From contig JASGHP010000001.1 in NCBI GenBank assembly GCA_047602295.1, positions 4,030,001 to 4,094,000 on the forward strand: a stretch of 64,000 bases of DNA, read 5' to 3'. The DNA is from JACMLD01 sp047602295. GTDB taxonomy: Bacteria > Bacteroidota > Bacteroidia > Chitinophagales > Chitinophagaceae. This document shows, one piece after another, positions 45,276 to 53,284 of this stretch; position 1 is the stretch's first letter, and each line of letters begins with the position of its first letter. A program made the translations under genes and the position numbers. Below the pieces are notes generated by a model. That model saw nothing but the letters and a program-made list of their open reading frames with translations. It had not been told where the DNA came from and made no database searches.

Positions 45276-46316
45276 CTACTCCATAATATACTTCCCTTTT
45301 ACCAACTGCTCACCATCATTGCTTTTTAATGCATAGCTAAACCCTTTGTGAATGGCATAAGCACCAACTTCTCCTTTTTTATTGAGTGCAAGAAAAGCAA
45401 CCTGTATGTCTTTTGCTTTATCTCCCTTTATTTTAATGATGCGCTCAATAGCTTTTTTGCAAGCAGCTTCCGGGCTTAAACCCTGGCGCATGTATTCTAC
45501 CACGCTGTGCGATCCACTAACACGGATTACATCTTCTCCCTGACCGGTAGCAGTAACAGCACCTACTTCATTGTCTACATACAAACCTGCACCAATGATA
45601 GGAGAATCCCCCAACCTGCCACGCATTTTAAAACCCATACCACTGGTTGTGCAACTGCCGCTAAGATTACCATTTGCATCCATAGCTACCATGCCAATTG
45701 TATCATGGTTCCATTCGCCATTCTCAAATTGTGTCGGTGCAAAGGGCCCATGACCTTTACCTGAGTTTTCAATATTGATAACAGGCTTGTACTCCGATTT
45801 TTTTAGCCATTGCTCATAGCTTCTTTTTGCATCTTCACTCAGCTCTTGTTTTTCCAATGGAAAACCTTCTGCTACTGCAAACTGTTGCGCACCACTGCCT
45901 ACCAACATTACATGCGGTGTTTTTTCCATTACACGTCTTGCAACAGATATAGGATGTTTTATTCTTTCCAGGAAAGCTACGCTACCACAATTGAAATGTT
46001 CATCCATAATGCAAGCGTCCAGTGTTACAAAACCATCTCTGTCGGGGTTTGCACCAAGGCCCACACAGCAACTTTGTTCAGTCTCTGTTACCATTACACC
46101 CGCTTCCACTGCATCAAGAGCACGGCCACCTTTTCCTAAAATTTCCCAGGCGCCTTTGTTGGCATTAATGCCAGCATCCCAGGTAGAAATTACAATAGGC
46201 TTGCCGGTTACAACAACAGGTGATTCATTTACTGTTGCTGCAAATCCTTTTTTACCTGCAAGTATAGCTAACGAACTAAAAAAAGACGATTGCAAAAATT
46301 TTCTCCTGGTCTTCAT
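45276..46316 (-). CDS. N4-(beta-N-acetylglucosaminyl)-L-asparaginase (glycosylasparaginase)
   Basis: It releases the asparagine from N-linked glycan stubs, or acts as a related Ntn-hydrolase. The 346-residue precursor has a twin-arginine-like start (TRRKFLQSSFF) and a signal ending FAA, so it is exported. The autocleavage site NHDTIGMVAMD has Thr at about residue 207 as the expected nucleophile. Glycine-rich SGSCTTSGMGFKMRGRLGDSPIIGAG follows, split here only for description. The family fold is confident. The gene is separate from its neighbours. Confidence 0.9.
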   Translation of the reverse strand: MKTRRKFLQSSFFSSLAILAGKKGFAATVNESPVVVTGKPIVISTWDAGINANKGAWEILGKGGRALDAVEAGVMVTETEQSCCVGLGANPDRDGFVTLDACIMDEHFNCGSVAFLERIKHPISVARRVMEKTPHVMLVGSGAQQFAVAEGFPLEKQELSEDAKRSYEQWLKKSEYKPVINIENSGKGHGPFAPTQFENGEWNHDTIGMVAMDANGNLSGSCTTSGMGFKMRGRLGDSPIIGAGLYVDNEVGAVTATGQGEDVIRVSGSHSVVEYMRQGLSPEAACKKAIERIIKIKGDKAKDIQVAFLALNKKGEVGAYAIHKGFSYALKSNDGEQLVKGKYIME

Positions 46317-46590
46317 GGTTTAAAAATTTGAAAAGCCAAGATATGATTTTATACAATGTGGAGAATGTGAATAATATGAAAATGTGATGAATGTCTGATG
46401 TCTGATTTATTATTTGGGGATTTCGAAATTTTATGATTTTGGGATTTGTTCAGATGCTGCGGCAAAAGAAATCTCAGAATCTCAATATCGCAAAATCAGC
46501 AATTTTCTTGTTTGCACTGGCATCCATTTATTATGGCTGATTTATCGAAGCAAAAGACTTGTAGCTTGCAGCTCACAGCTTGTAGCTTCT
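46317..46590. repeat. Spacer with AATGTG and AGCTTGCAGC word repeats
   Basis: AATGTGGAGAATGTG words (about 46355-46400), TGATGTCTGATG words and then GTAGCTTGCAGCTCACAGC words (46560-46590). No gene is supported. Confidence 0.5.
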
Positions 46591-47712
46591 TCACACTGTT
46601 ATCTTCCTATCCCTTGCAATGTTCTTCCATTCTCCCGTTACATTTCCATTTTCTATTGTAATAGCTCTTTCATACAATGCTACTGTGGGACAAACATGAA
46701 AAGGGAGTCCATACAAAACATCGCCGGTTTTATAGGAATGCGCTTCTCCTGTTTCCAATACAAAATGCTCTTCGCTCTGCCCGATGGGTTGCAAGTCCGG
46801 TGCATTTAAAAAATAAACTCGCCTGGTTATTTCGTTTTCTGCTGCTATGGATTTATGACCGAGGTCTGTACATATTCTGCCAGCAGATGGCAGAGAAATA
46901 ACACGACTAATTACCAGCACAGCAGGTTTAAAAGGTTGTTCAGGACAGAGATCGCTATAACCTTTATCCCAATAAACAAATGTGCCGGGACTGCATTCTA
47001 TTTCATTCCTTTTGCAATGAATAGAAAAGCTGGGAGAACCTCCCATGATGATAATCGGTTTATCAAATCCACGCACCGTAAGATCTTTTTGCAATACCGC
47101 TACTATAGAAAAAGCTTCATCGCAATTTTTTGTACGTTCGGCAAAATCTTTATCGCGTATGTGACCATCGTATGCATGCAGGCCTATGGGTTCAATACCT
47201 TTCAAATCTTTACAAAAACCATACAATTCAATTACTTCATTGCCTGGCGCTATGCCCGTTCTGTTCATACCAACATTAAGGTCTATATAAACCGGAACAT
47301 CAAGTGCAGCCTCACTAAAAACAGCAGCCATTTCCTGTGCAGCTTGTTTATTATCTACAAGGCATGAATATTTTGTAGCGGAATATTTTTTTATCAATTG
47401 AACAAAGCGTTGCAGTTTCGGGCCGTTGGGCTGATAAGCGAGCAATACATCCGGTGCTTTGCACATGCCCAGCATTTCTGCTTCTGCAATGGTGGCACAT
47501 TTGAATTTCTGGATACCCGCTTCCAGCATTATTAAAACAGTTTCCTTGCATTTGCTGGTTTTTACGTGTGGACGTAACCGTAATACATCGTCTATCATAC
47601 CCACGGCATTGGCAATATTTTCTTTCACTCTTTGCGGATACACCACTAAAACAGGTGAATCCAATTCCTGTACATTATTAACTGTATACCATGCTGAAGT
47701 TGATTGTTCCAT
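46591..47712 (-). CDS. D-threonine aldolase / D-amino-acid PLP enzyme (alanine-racemase N fold)
   Basis: The 373-residue protein has the PLP-binding Lys in RPHVKTSK (about residues 42-49), a TIM-barrel and the C-terminal metal motif FHVCPTVALY with His and Cys. These are features of D-threonine aldolase and D-serine dehydratase-like enzymes. The start at 47712 (MEQST) removes a basic N-terminal extension of the longer frame. It is followed on the same strand by RidA and a GntP permease gene upstream at 47890 and 48370, so the set likely takes in and breaks down a D-amino acid or hydroxy acid. Confidence 0.88.
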   Translation of the reverse strand: MEQSTSAWYTVNNVQELDSPVLVVYPQRVKENIANAVGMIDDVLRLRPHVKTSKCKETVLIMLEAGIQKFKCATIAEAEMLGMCKAPDVLLAYQPNGPKLQRFVQLIKKYSATKYSCLVDNKQAAQEMAAVFSEAALDVPVYIDLNVGMNRTGIAPGNEVIELYGFCKDLKGIEPIGLHAYDGHIRDKDFAERTKNCDEAFSIVAVLQKDLTVRGFDKPIIIMGGSPSFSIHCKRNEIECSPGTFVYWDKGYSDLCPEQPFKPAVLVISRVISLPSAGRICTDLGHKSIAAENEITRRVYFLNAPDLQPIGQSEEHFVLETGEAHSYKTGDVLYGLPFHVCPTVALYERAITIENGNVTGEWKNIARDRKITV

Positions 47713-47848
47713 AATTTTTACTAAAACTTTTATATGCAGCTTATCCTTAACCAAGAAATGAGATAAGAAAATTTTCGAAAAGCGATACAGGAAGCCTGCA
47801 CACAAGCTTTTTTAATTTTTACTTTTGAATTTTGAATTAGCAGCCGCC

Positions 47849-47888
47849 ACTCACGACTCACCACTCACGACTCACCACTCACGACTTA
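47849..47888. repeat. 14-base tandem repeat (ACTCACGACTCACC)
   Basis: Two perfect units and a partial third lie between the RidA stop and the D-threonine aldolase gene. It belongs to the short-word spacer class. Confidence 0.75.
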
Positions 47889-47889
47889 G

Positions 47890-48357
47890 TTAGCTTTCCA
47901 ATTCAAACAACGCCTCTACCTCAACTGCTACATTGCCTGGCAAAGAGCCCATACCCACAGCGCTGCGTACACCAATGCCATTCTCCTCTCCCATCAACTG
48001 CACAAAAACTTCACTGCATCCGTTGATAATAAGCGCATGCTTTTCAAAATCAGGTGAAGCATTCACCATACCCAATATCTTAACCACACGTTTCAACTTG
48101 TCAAATCCACCCAGATGTTCTTTTATAGAAGACAATATGCCCAAAGCACATTGCCTTGCAGCCAGCTTGCCTTGTTCTTCTGAAAGATTACCGCCAAGTT
48201 TGCCGGTAAAAAACTTACCATCTGTATGCACAGACACATGGCCGGAAACAAACAGCATATTACCTACAGTGAGGCAACGTTTATAAATACCTTTTGAAAC
48301 AGGCATTACCGGGAATTCAAGTCCCAGCTCTTTTATTTTTTGTTCAATGTTATTCAT
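47890..48357 (-). CDS. RidA/YjgF family protein
   Basis: The 155-residue protein has the RidA fold signature: LFVSGHVSVH (about 34-43), ALGILSSIKEHLGG and the C-terminal GVRSAVGMGSLPGNVAVEVEALFE with the conserved Arg. RidA removes reactive enamine/imine intermediates made by PLP enzymes. That fits its place between the PLP aldolase-like enzyme and the GntP permease. It starts 12 bases after the permease stop. Confidence 0.9.
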   Translation of the reverse strand: MNNIEQKIKELGLEFPVMPVSKGIYKRCLTVGNMLFVSGHVSVHTDGKFFTGKLGGNLSEEQGKLAARQCALGILSSIKEHLGGFDKLKRVVKILGMVNASPDFEKHALIINGCSEVFVQLMGEENGIGVRSAVGMGSLPGNVAVEVEALFELES

Positions 48358-48369
48358 GGCTATAAAATT

Positions 48370-49686
48370 TTAATGTACAAAGATGTTTAAAATTAAAACA
48401 CCAGCAAGGCCAAAAACCGCCACAATGGTTTCCATTAAAGACCAGGAACAAATGGTGTCTTTTATTGACAAATTGAAATACTCTTTGAAAAGCCAGAAGC
48501 CGCCATCATTTACATGAGAAAACATAAGACTACCGGCGCCAATAGATAATACCATCAAGCTGGGATGCACATGCGCAGTTGCCATCATAGGTGCAATAAT
48601 ACCTGCGGCAGTAAGGCCTGCAACAGTGGCCGAGCCAAGGCAAACACGGATGATTGCAGAAATGAGCCAACCCAATACCAATGGATTGATGGGCAATGTT
48701 TGCAGGTTGTTGGCAATAACAGTACTCACGCCACTATCTGTGAGCACCTGCTTTAATGCACCTGCACCCGCAACAATCAACAATATTACGGCTATGTCTT
48801 TTACAGCATCGCCATAAAAATCCATAATCTTCTTCATGCTTTTGCCAGTTTTAATGCCCAATGTATAAGTGGCCACCAGCAAAGACAATAGCATTACAAT
48901 AATAGGATCGCCTACCAGCGTAATTAATTTTTGTGCACCTGCACTTTGAAATTTCATCAAAGGTAAAATGGTAGAAAGCGCCAATAATATAACAGGCAAC
49001 AGTGAAGACAAAAAACTATTGGCAGTACCAGGCATTTCATTAGCCGGTATACTTTTCTGTTCAAATGTTTTTAATGGTACAGATACAATCTTCTTGCAGG
49101 TTTGCGCAAATAAAGGCCCGGCTATTATTACGGTGGGAATAGCAATTGCCAAACCAAACAATAATGTAGTGCCAAGATCTGCATGAAACTGTGCTACCAA
49201 TGCAGCGGGAGAAGGATGCGGCGGCAGAAATCCATGTGTAACGGATAATGCTGCTAACATAGATACACCTAAAAAAACAGCAGGCAGTTTTGTTTGGTAC
49301 ATTACTGAAAATACAAGCGGCACCAGCAATACAAAGCCAACATTATAAAACAAAGGGATGCCCACTATAAAACCTGTAACCGTAAGTGCCCAATGAATAT
49401 ATTTCCTGCCAAAAATATTCATCATTACTGCTGCTATCTTTTGTGCTGCACCACTTTCTGCAACCAATTTACCCAACATAGCGCCAAGGCAAATGATAAT
49501 TGACAACTCGCCCAACATATCTCCAATGCCTTTTTTCACTGACTTTGTCAATCCGTCTAATGGTATGCCCAGCAACCAACCGGCTATTAAAGAAACGATA
49601 AGAAAAGCCAGGAAGGCATTCAGTTTGCCCCAGCTTATCAGCAATATCAATAAAAGAATACAGCAAACAACAATCAGAATGGTCAT
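48370..49686 (-). CDS. GntP family permease (gluconate / D-serine type)
   Basis: The 438-residue membrane protein has about twelve segments and the GntP-type blocks GWLLGIPLDGLTKSVKKGIGD (about 36-56), FLPPHPSPAALVA (about 153-165) and GSLMFSHVNDGGFWLFKEYF (about 381-400). Members carry gluconate, D-serine or related hydroxy acids with protons. The linked RidA and D-threonine aldolase-type genes favour a D-amino acid; this is inference. It is the first gene of the three-gene minus-strand operon. Confidence 0.9.
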   Translation of the reverse strand: MTILIVVCCILLLILLISWGKLNAFLAFLIVSLIAGWLLGIPLDGLTKSVKKGIGDMLGELSIIICLGAMLGKLVAESGAAQKIAAVMMNIFGRKYIHWALTVTGFIVGIPLFYNVGFVLLVPLVFSVMYQTKLPAVFLGVSMLAALSVTHGFLPPHPSPAALVAQFHADLGTTLLFGLAIAIPTVIIAGPLFAQTCKKIVSVPLKTFEQKSIPANEMPGTANSFLSSLLPVILLALSTILPLMKFQSAGAQKLITLVGDPIIVMLLSLLVATYTLGIKTGKSMKKIMDFYGDAVKDIAVILLIVAGAGALKQVLTDSGVSTVIANNLQTLPINPLVLGWLISAIIRVCLGSATVAGLTAAGIIAPMMATAHVHPSLMVLSIGAGSLMFSHVNDGGFWLFKEYFNLSIKDTICSWSLMETIVAVFGLAGVLILNIFVH

Positions 49687-49905
49687 GTTACCGATATTAA
49701 GTAACCCAAGATAGGACAGAAAGTGTTAGGTTTTATGTTTTAAGTGATAAGTTGCTTCCGTGTTGCTGGATGTATTTATAAACTAAAATTGTCAGCCACC
49801 ACTCTTGATTGACGATTCACAACTCACGATTTTTATATTGCATAAAATATAAGGGCGAATAATCATTCGCCCCTACACAAAATATCTACAATTATCAACA
49901 CCCCT
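49687..49905. repeat. Spacer with GGGCGAAT palindrome and CCCCTTTAGGGG repeat
   Basis: At 49852-49871 GGGCGAAT-AATC-ATTCGCCC is a palindrome of a widely dispersed type. At 49900-49925 is ACCCCTTTAGGGGTTAGGGG, whose edge supplies the mutS2 stop codon. Confidence 0.6.
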
Positions 49906-52032
49906 TTAGGGGTTAGGGGTGTCTACAACTTTATCCTTCACCACTACCAACTGATCTAAATCCACAGTTATAGGCAGCATGCCCAATTTTACAATCGCTT
50001 TTTTACCGCGTATCTCCATCACTTCTCCTACCTGGTGGTTTTTGCGCATCAGCACTTTAATGCCCACTTTTATATCGCCACCTACTTCATCGTATTTTAA
50101 GTTGATTTTCTTCTGTACTTTCTCTGCTACCTGCTTTTGGTTCTGATTGAACAATAAAGCATGCATCTGTTTCATCAATTCTTTCTTATCATCATTATTC
50201 TCCGCTTTGCGCCAGTCAAACACTACTTGTTTTAATTTACGCTCCATGTCTTTCAGGTATGCAATGCGGCTTTCGCTCACTTTGTTTTGGTGCCTCAGCA
50301 ATTCAACCTGCTGGTTATGCCGCTCCTTATTCATCAATTGCTCCATCTCTTTTTTCAAACGCTCATTTTCTTTCATCAGCTTCTGTAATTCCTTTTTTTC
50401 TTTATCAATCACTTGCAGATCCTGTTCAGTTCTATTAAGCAGTTTGTCCAGTTTAAAATGATCTTCATCTACCAATTGCCTTGCGCGGGCAATCAGTTTT
50501 TTATCGAGACCAATACGCTCAGCAATAGAAAAAGTATAAGAGCTGCCGGGTTTGCCAATCATCAATTTAAAAAGCGGCATCAGGCTTTTTTCATCAAAAG
50601 CCATAGCGCCGTTAATGATACCTGGCGTTTTGTTTGCCATCACCTTCAGGTTAAGGTAATGCGTGGTGACAATGCCCATAGAATGTTTCCTGCAAAGTTC
50701 TTCCAGTATTACTTCGGCAAAAGCACCACCCAGGTTGGGATCACTACCACTGCCCAGCTCATCAATAAAGAAAAGTGTTTTACCATTGGCATTCTCCATG
50801 AAATACTTCATGTTTTTGAGATGAGAACTATACGTGCTCAAATCAAACTCCAGGCTTTGGGTGTCGCCGATATGAATCATTATCTGTTTAAAAATACCCA
50901 TCTGCGATGTTGGATGTACAGGAACCAGCAAACCACTCTGCAACATCAATTGCAAAAGGCCTACTGTTTTTAGTGTAACCGTTTTACCACCAGCATTGGG
51001 ACCAGATACTACCAGTATGCGGTTGCGTTCATCCAGTGTTATATTTGTAGGAATGGTTGGCTTTTTATCTCTTTGATTGTACAAATACAACAAAGGATGA
51101 TAAGCCTGCACCAAATGCACATGTGCTTTATCTGTAAGTTGTGGATTATTGCCGTTTGTTTCTATAGCCAGTTTTGCTTTTGCATAGATGAAATCATATT
51201 CACCCAGCACATCGCTATAAATTTTTAAGAGACTGGCATACACAGAAAGCCTGGATGTAAGCTCACGCAATATGCGATATACTTCTTTTCGTTCTTCATT
51301 CTCCAATGAAAAGACATCATTGTTAAGTTCAATCGTTTCTTCAGGCTCAATAAATGCAGTGCGCCTTGTATCACTTTCGCCATGCAATATTCCTTTTACC
51401 TGCCGCTTTTGTTCTGCATACAAAGCCACTACCCTTCTTCCATTTAAAAAAGATTCTTCAATGTCTGCAACATAGCCGGCTTTATTCAATTTAGACAAGA
51501 TGCGATCAAACACTTTGCGCAATTCATTGCGTTTGCGGTAAAGCCCCATACGTATAGCAGCCAATGCCTCACTGGCACTGTCTTTTACGTGACCGTTTTC
51601 GTCCAGCACATCATCAATCAGTGCAATAATTGCTTTCTCGTAATAAGTATGTTCAATCACTTTTGTAAGCGCAGGATAGGCAATGCGCTTCTCTGTATCA
51701 AACCATCTAAAAATATTTTGCAGGCTTTCTGCCAGTTTGCGGATGCCCATAAAATCATCGCTGCTTAAAACAGCACCGGCAATGCCCAGCAATTTCAACT
51801 CTTTAGCAAGATTCAGTATATAGTCATTGGGAAAATACTGGCCGGTTTGCAACACCAGTTTGTATTCATGCGATTGCTGCAACTCCAGGTCTATATATTC
51901 TTTGCGTGTATGAATGCGAAGATTGGCCGTTTTAGCTTTGGCGTATTCAGTTTTGCAATAAGCCGTCACCAGGTCTTTTATTTTTTCAAATTCCAACTGC
52001 ACCAGTGCCGATTCCGGAAAAAATTTAATCAT
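49906..52032 (-). CDS. MutS2-like ATPase without the Smr nuclease domain
   Basis: The 708-residue protein has the MutS core/lever region (about 1-320), Walker A GPNAGGKT, Walker B LFFIDELGSGSDPN, and a long coiled-coil (about 520-610), then a KOW-like beta segment (VGIKVLMRKNHQVGEVMEI). It ends after this, so the C-terminal Smr domain of classical MutS2 is missing. The ATG at 52032 starts the conserved MIKFFPESALVQLEFEKIK. The last residues DTPNP and the stop codon come from a dispersed repeat. Such proteins bind branched DNA or stalled ribosomes in other bacteria; the role here is unknown. Confidence 0.88.
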   Translation of the reverse strand: MIKFFPESALVQLEFEKIKDLVTAYCKTEYAKAKTANLRIHTRKEYIDLELQQSHEYKLVLQTGQYFPNDYILNLAKELKLLGIAGAVLSSDDFMGIRKLAESLQNIFRWFDTEKRIAYPALTKVIEHTYYEKAIIALIDDVLDENGHVKDSASEALAAIRMGLYRKRNELRKVFDRILSKLNKAGYVADIEESFLNGRRVVALYAEQKRQVKGILHGESDTRRTAFIEPEETIELNNDVFSLENEERKEVYRILRELTSRLSVYASLLKIYSDVLGEYDFIYAKAKLAIETNGNNPQLTDKAHVHLVQAYHPLLYLYNQRDKKPTIPTNITLDERNRILVVSGPNAGGKTVTLKTVGLLQLMLQSGLLVPVHPTSQMGIFKQIMIHIGDTQSLEFDLSTYSSHLKNMKYFMENANGKTLFFIDELGSGSDPNLGGAFAEVILEELCRKHSMGIVTTHYLNLKVMANKTPGIINGAMAFDEKSLMPLFKLMIGKPGSSYTFSIAERIGLDKKLIARARQLVDEDHFKLDKLLNRTEQDLQVIDKEKKELQKLMKENERLKKEMEQLMNKERHNQQVELLRHQNKVSESRIAYLKDMERKLKQVVFDWRKAENNDDKKELMKQMHALLFNQNQKQVAEKVQKKINLKYDEVGGDIKVGIKVLMRKNHQVGEVMEIRGKKAIVKLGMLPITVDLDQLVVVKDKVVDTPNP

Positions 52033-52229
52033 GTCTGCCCTTCTGTTTTTTGTAACGCGCAAAGGTACGGCGAATCCGGCTTTTTTCACTGCTGTAATTG
52101 GGGATTTCGAGATTTTGGTATTTCGAGATTTCTATGGAGATTCATACAAACAAATCTTAAAAACATCCAATTTTTAGATAGAAAAATCAAACTTAAACTT
52201 GCCTGCATCCAACTAATCATAATTTCTGT

Positions 52230-53123
52230 ATGTTGAAATCATTTCTTCTTTTATTGTCGTGTGCTTTTGTAGTATTTGCGTGCGCCCAAAAAACTTCGCT
52301 TAGAAAATTGAAGAGAGCAATAAAAGCTGAATACCAGCAACAAGACGGCGAGTTTGCGCTTGCTTTTAAAGACTTGCAAACAGGCAAAACAATTTATATT
52401 AACGAGCATGCGATTTTTCATGCAGCCAGCACTATGAAAACGCCTGTGTTGATTGAAGCTTATAAACAAGCTGCGGCAGGAAATTTTTCACTCTCAGATT
52501 CTATCAGCATCATAAATAATTTTAAAAGCATTGCAGATACCAGCCATTTTTCTTTAAGCCCGAACGATGACAGTGAACTGGACTTATATAAGCATATTGG
52601 TGAAAAAGCAACCATTTATAGCATTTTGTATAAAATGATCATTCTTAGCAGTAATTTCTCCACCAATATAATGATCGACAAACTGGGCGCCGCAAATGTT
52701 ACAGCTACTATACGCTCCTTCGGTGCAAATGATATACAGGTATTGCGTGGTGTAGAAGACAATAAAGCTTTTCAATTAGGTATGAACAATGTGGTAAGTG
52801 CTTATGATCTTTCACTGCTGTTCGATAAAATGGCAAATGGCCAGATTGTAAGTCAGCAAGCATGTGAAGGAATGATAAAAATTTTATTGGATCAAAAGTT
52901 TAACGACATTATCCCCGCTAAATTACCCAAAGAAGTAAAAGTGGCGCATAAGACAGGCTGGGTTACCGGCATTCATCACGATAGCGGCATCATCTTTTTA
53001 CCAGATGGAAGAAAATATGTTTTGGTAGAACTTTCTAAAAACTTAAAAGACGAAAAAGCTGCAGTTGCTGCAATGGCCAATGTTTCGGAGATGATTTATG
53101 AATACATGAAAAGTAAAAATTAA
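52230..53123 (+). CDS. Serine hydrolase of the class A beta-lactamase fold
   Basis: The 297-residue exported protein has a lipoprotein-like signal (VVFAC, Cys at about 18). The three motifs of the fold are present: SxxK as S67-TM-K70, SxN as S140-S-N142, and KTG at 241-243. The class A Glu is not clear, so it may be a penicillin-binding or hydrolase relative and not an antibiotic resistance enzyme. It is monocistronic and is followed by a repeat-rich spacer. Confidence 0.88.
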   Translation: MLKSFLLLLSCAFVVFACAQKTSLRKLKRAIKAEYQQQDGEFALAFKDLQTGKTIYINEHAIFHAASTMKTPVLIEAYKQAAAGNFSLSDSISIINNFKSIADTSHFSLSPNDDSELDLYKHIGEKATIYSILYKMIILSSNFSTNIMIDKLGAANVTATIRSFGANDIQVLRGVEDNKAFQLGMNNVVSAYDLSLLFDKMANGQIVSQQACEGMIKILLDQKFNDIIPAKLPKEVKVAHKTGWVTGIHHDSGIIFLPDGRKYVLVELSKNLKDEKAAVAAMANVSEMIYEYMKSKN

Positions 53124-53274
53124 AAAATCAAAAGTCAAAATCATTAGCGCAAAGAACAAGAGAAAAGGAAGCTTCACAGAACTATAACCAGCCTACGCAG
53201 AAGCTTTTTGAATTTTTACTTTTTAATTTTGACTTATAACTTACGACTTTTGACTTACGACTTTTGACTTACAT
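53109..53274. repeat. Inverted word-repeat spacer (AAAGTCAAAA type)
   Basis: The left arm at 53109-53142 has AAAAGT/AAATT/AAAGTC words. The right arm at 53200-53274 has the complementary GACTTTTGACTTAC words, with GCTTTTT-rich sequence between. Confidence 0.5.
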
Positions 53275-53284
53275 TTGCCGCCCC

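Noticed and set aside
46855..47367. 170-codon plus-strand ORF
   Set aside because: Antisense to the D-threonine aldolase-type gene; composition unlike neighbouring proteins.
47849..47888. CRISPR-like array
   Set aside because: The 14-base units are directly tandem with no spacers, so it is a simple tandem repeat.
52230..53123. Antibiotic-resistance beta-lactamase
   Set aside because: The SxxK, SxN and KTG motifs are present, but the class A Glu is not evident. A general serine hydrolase call is safer.
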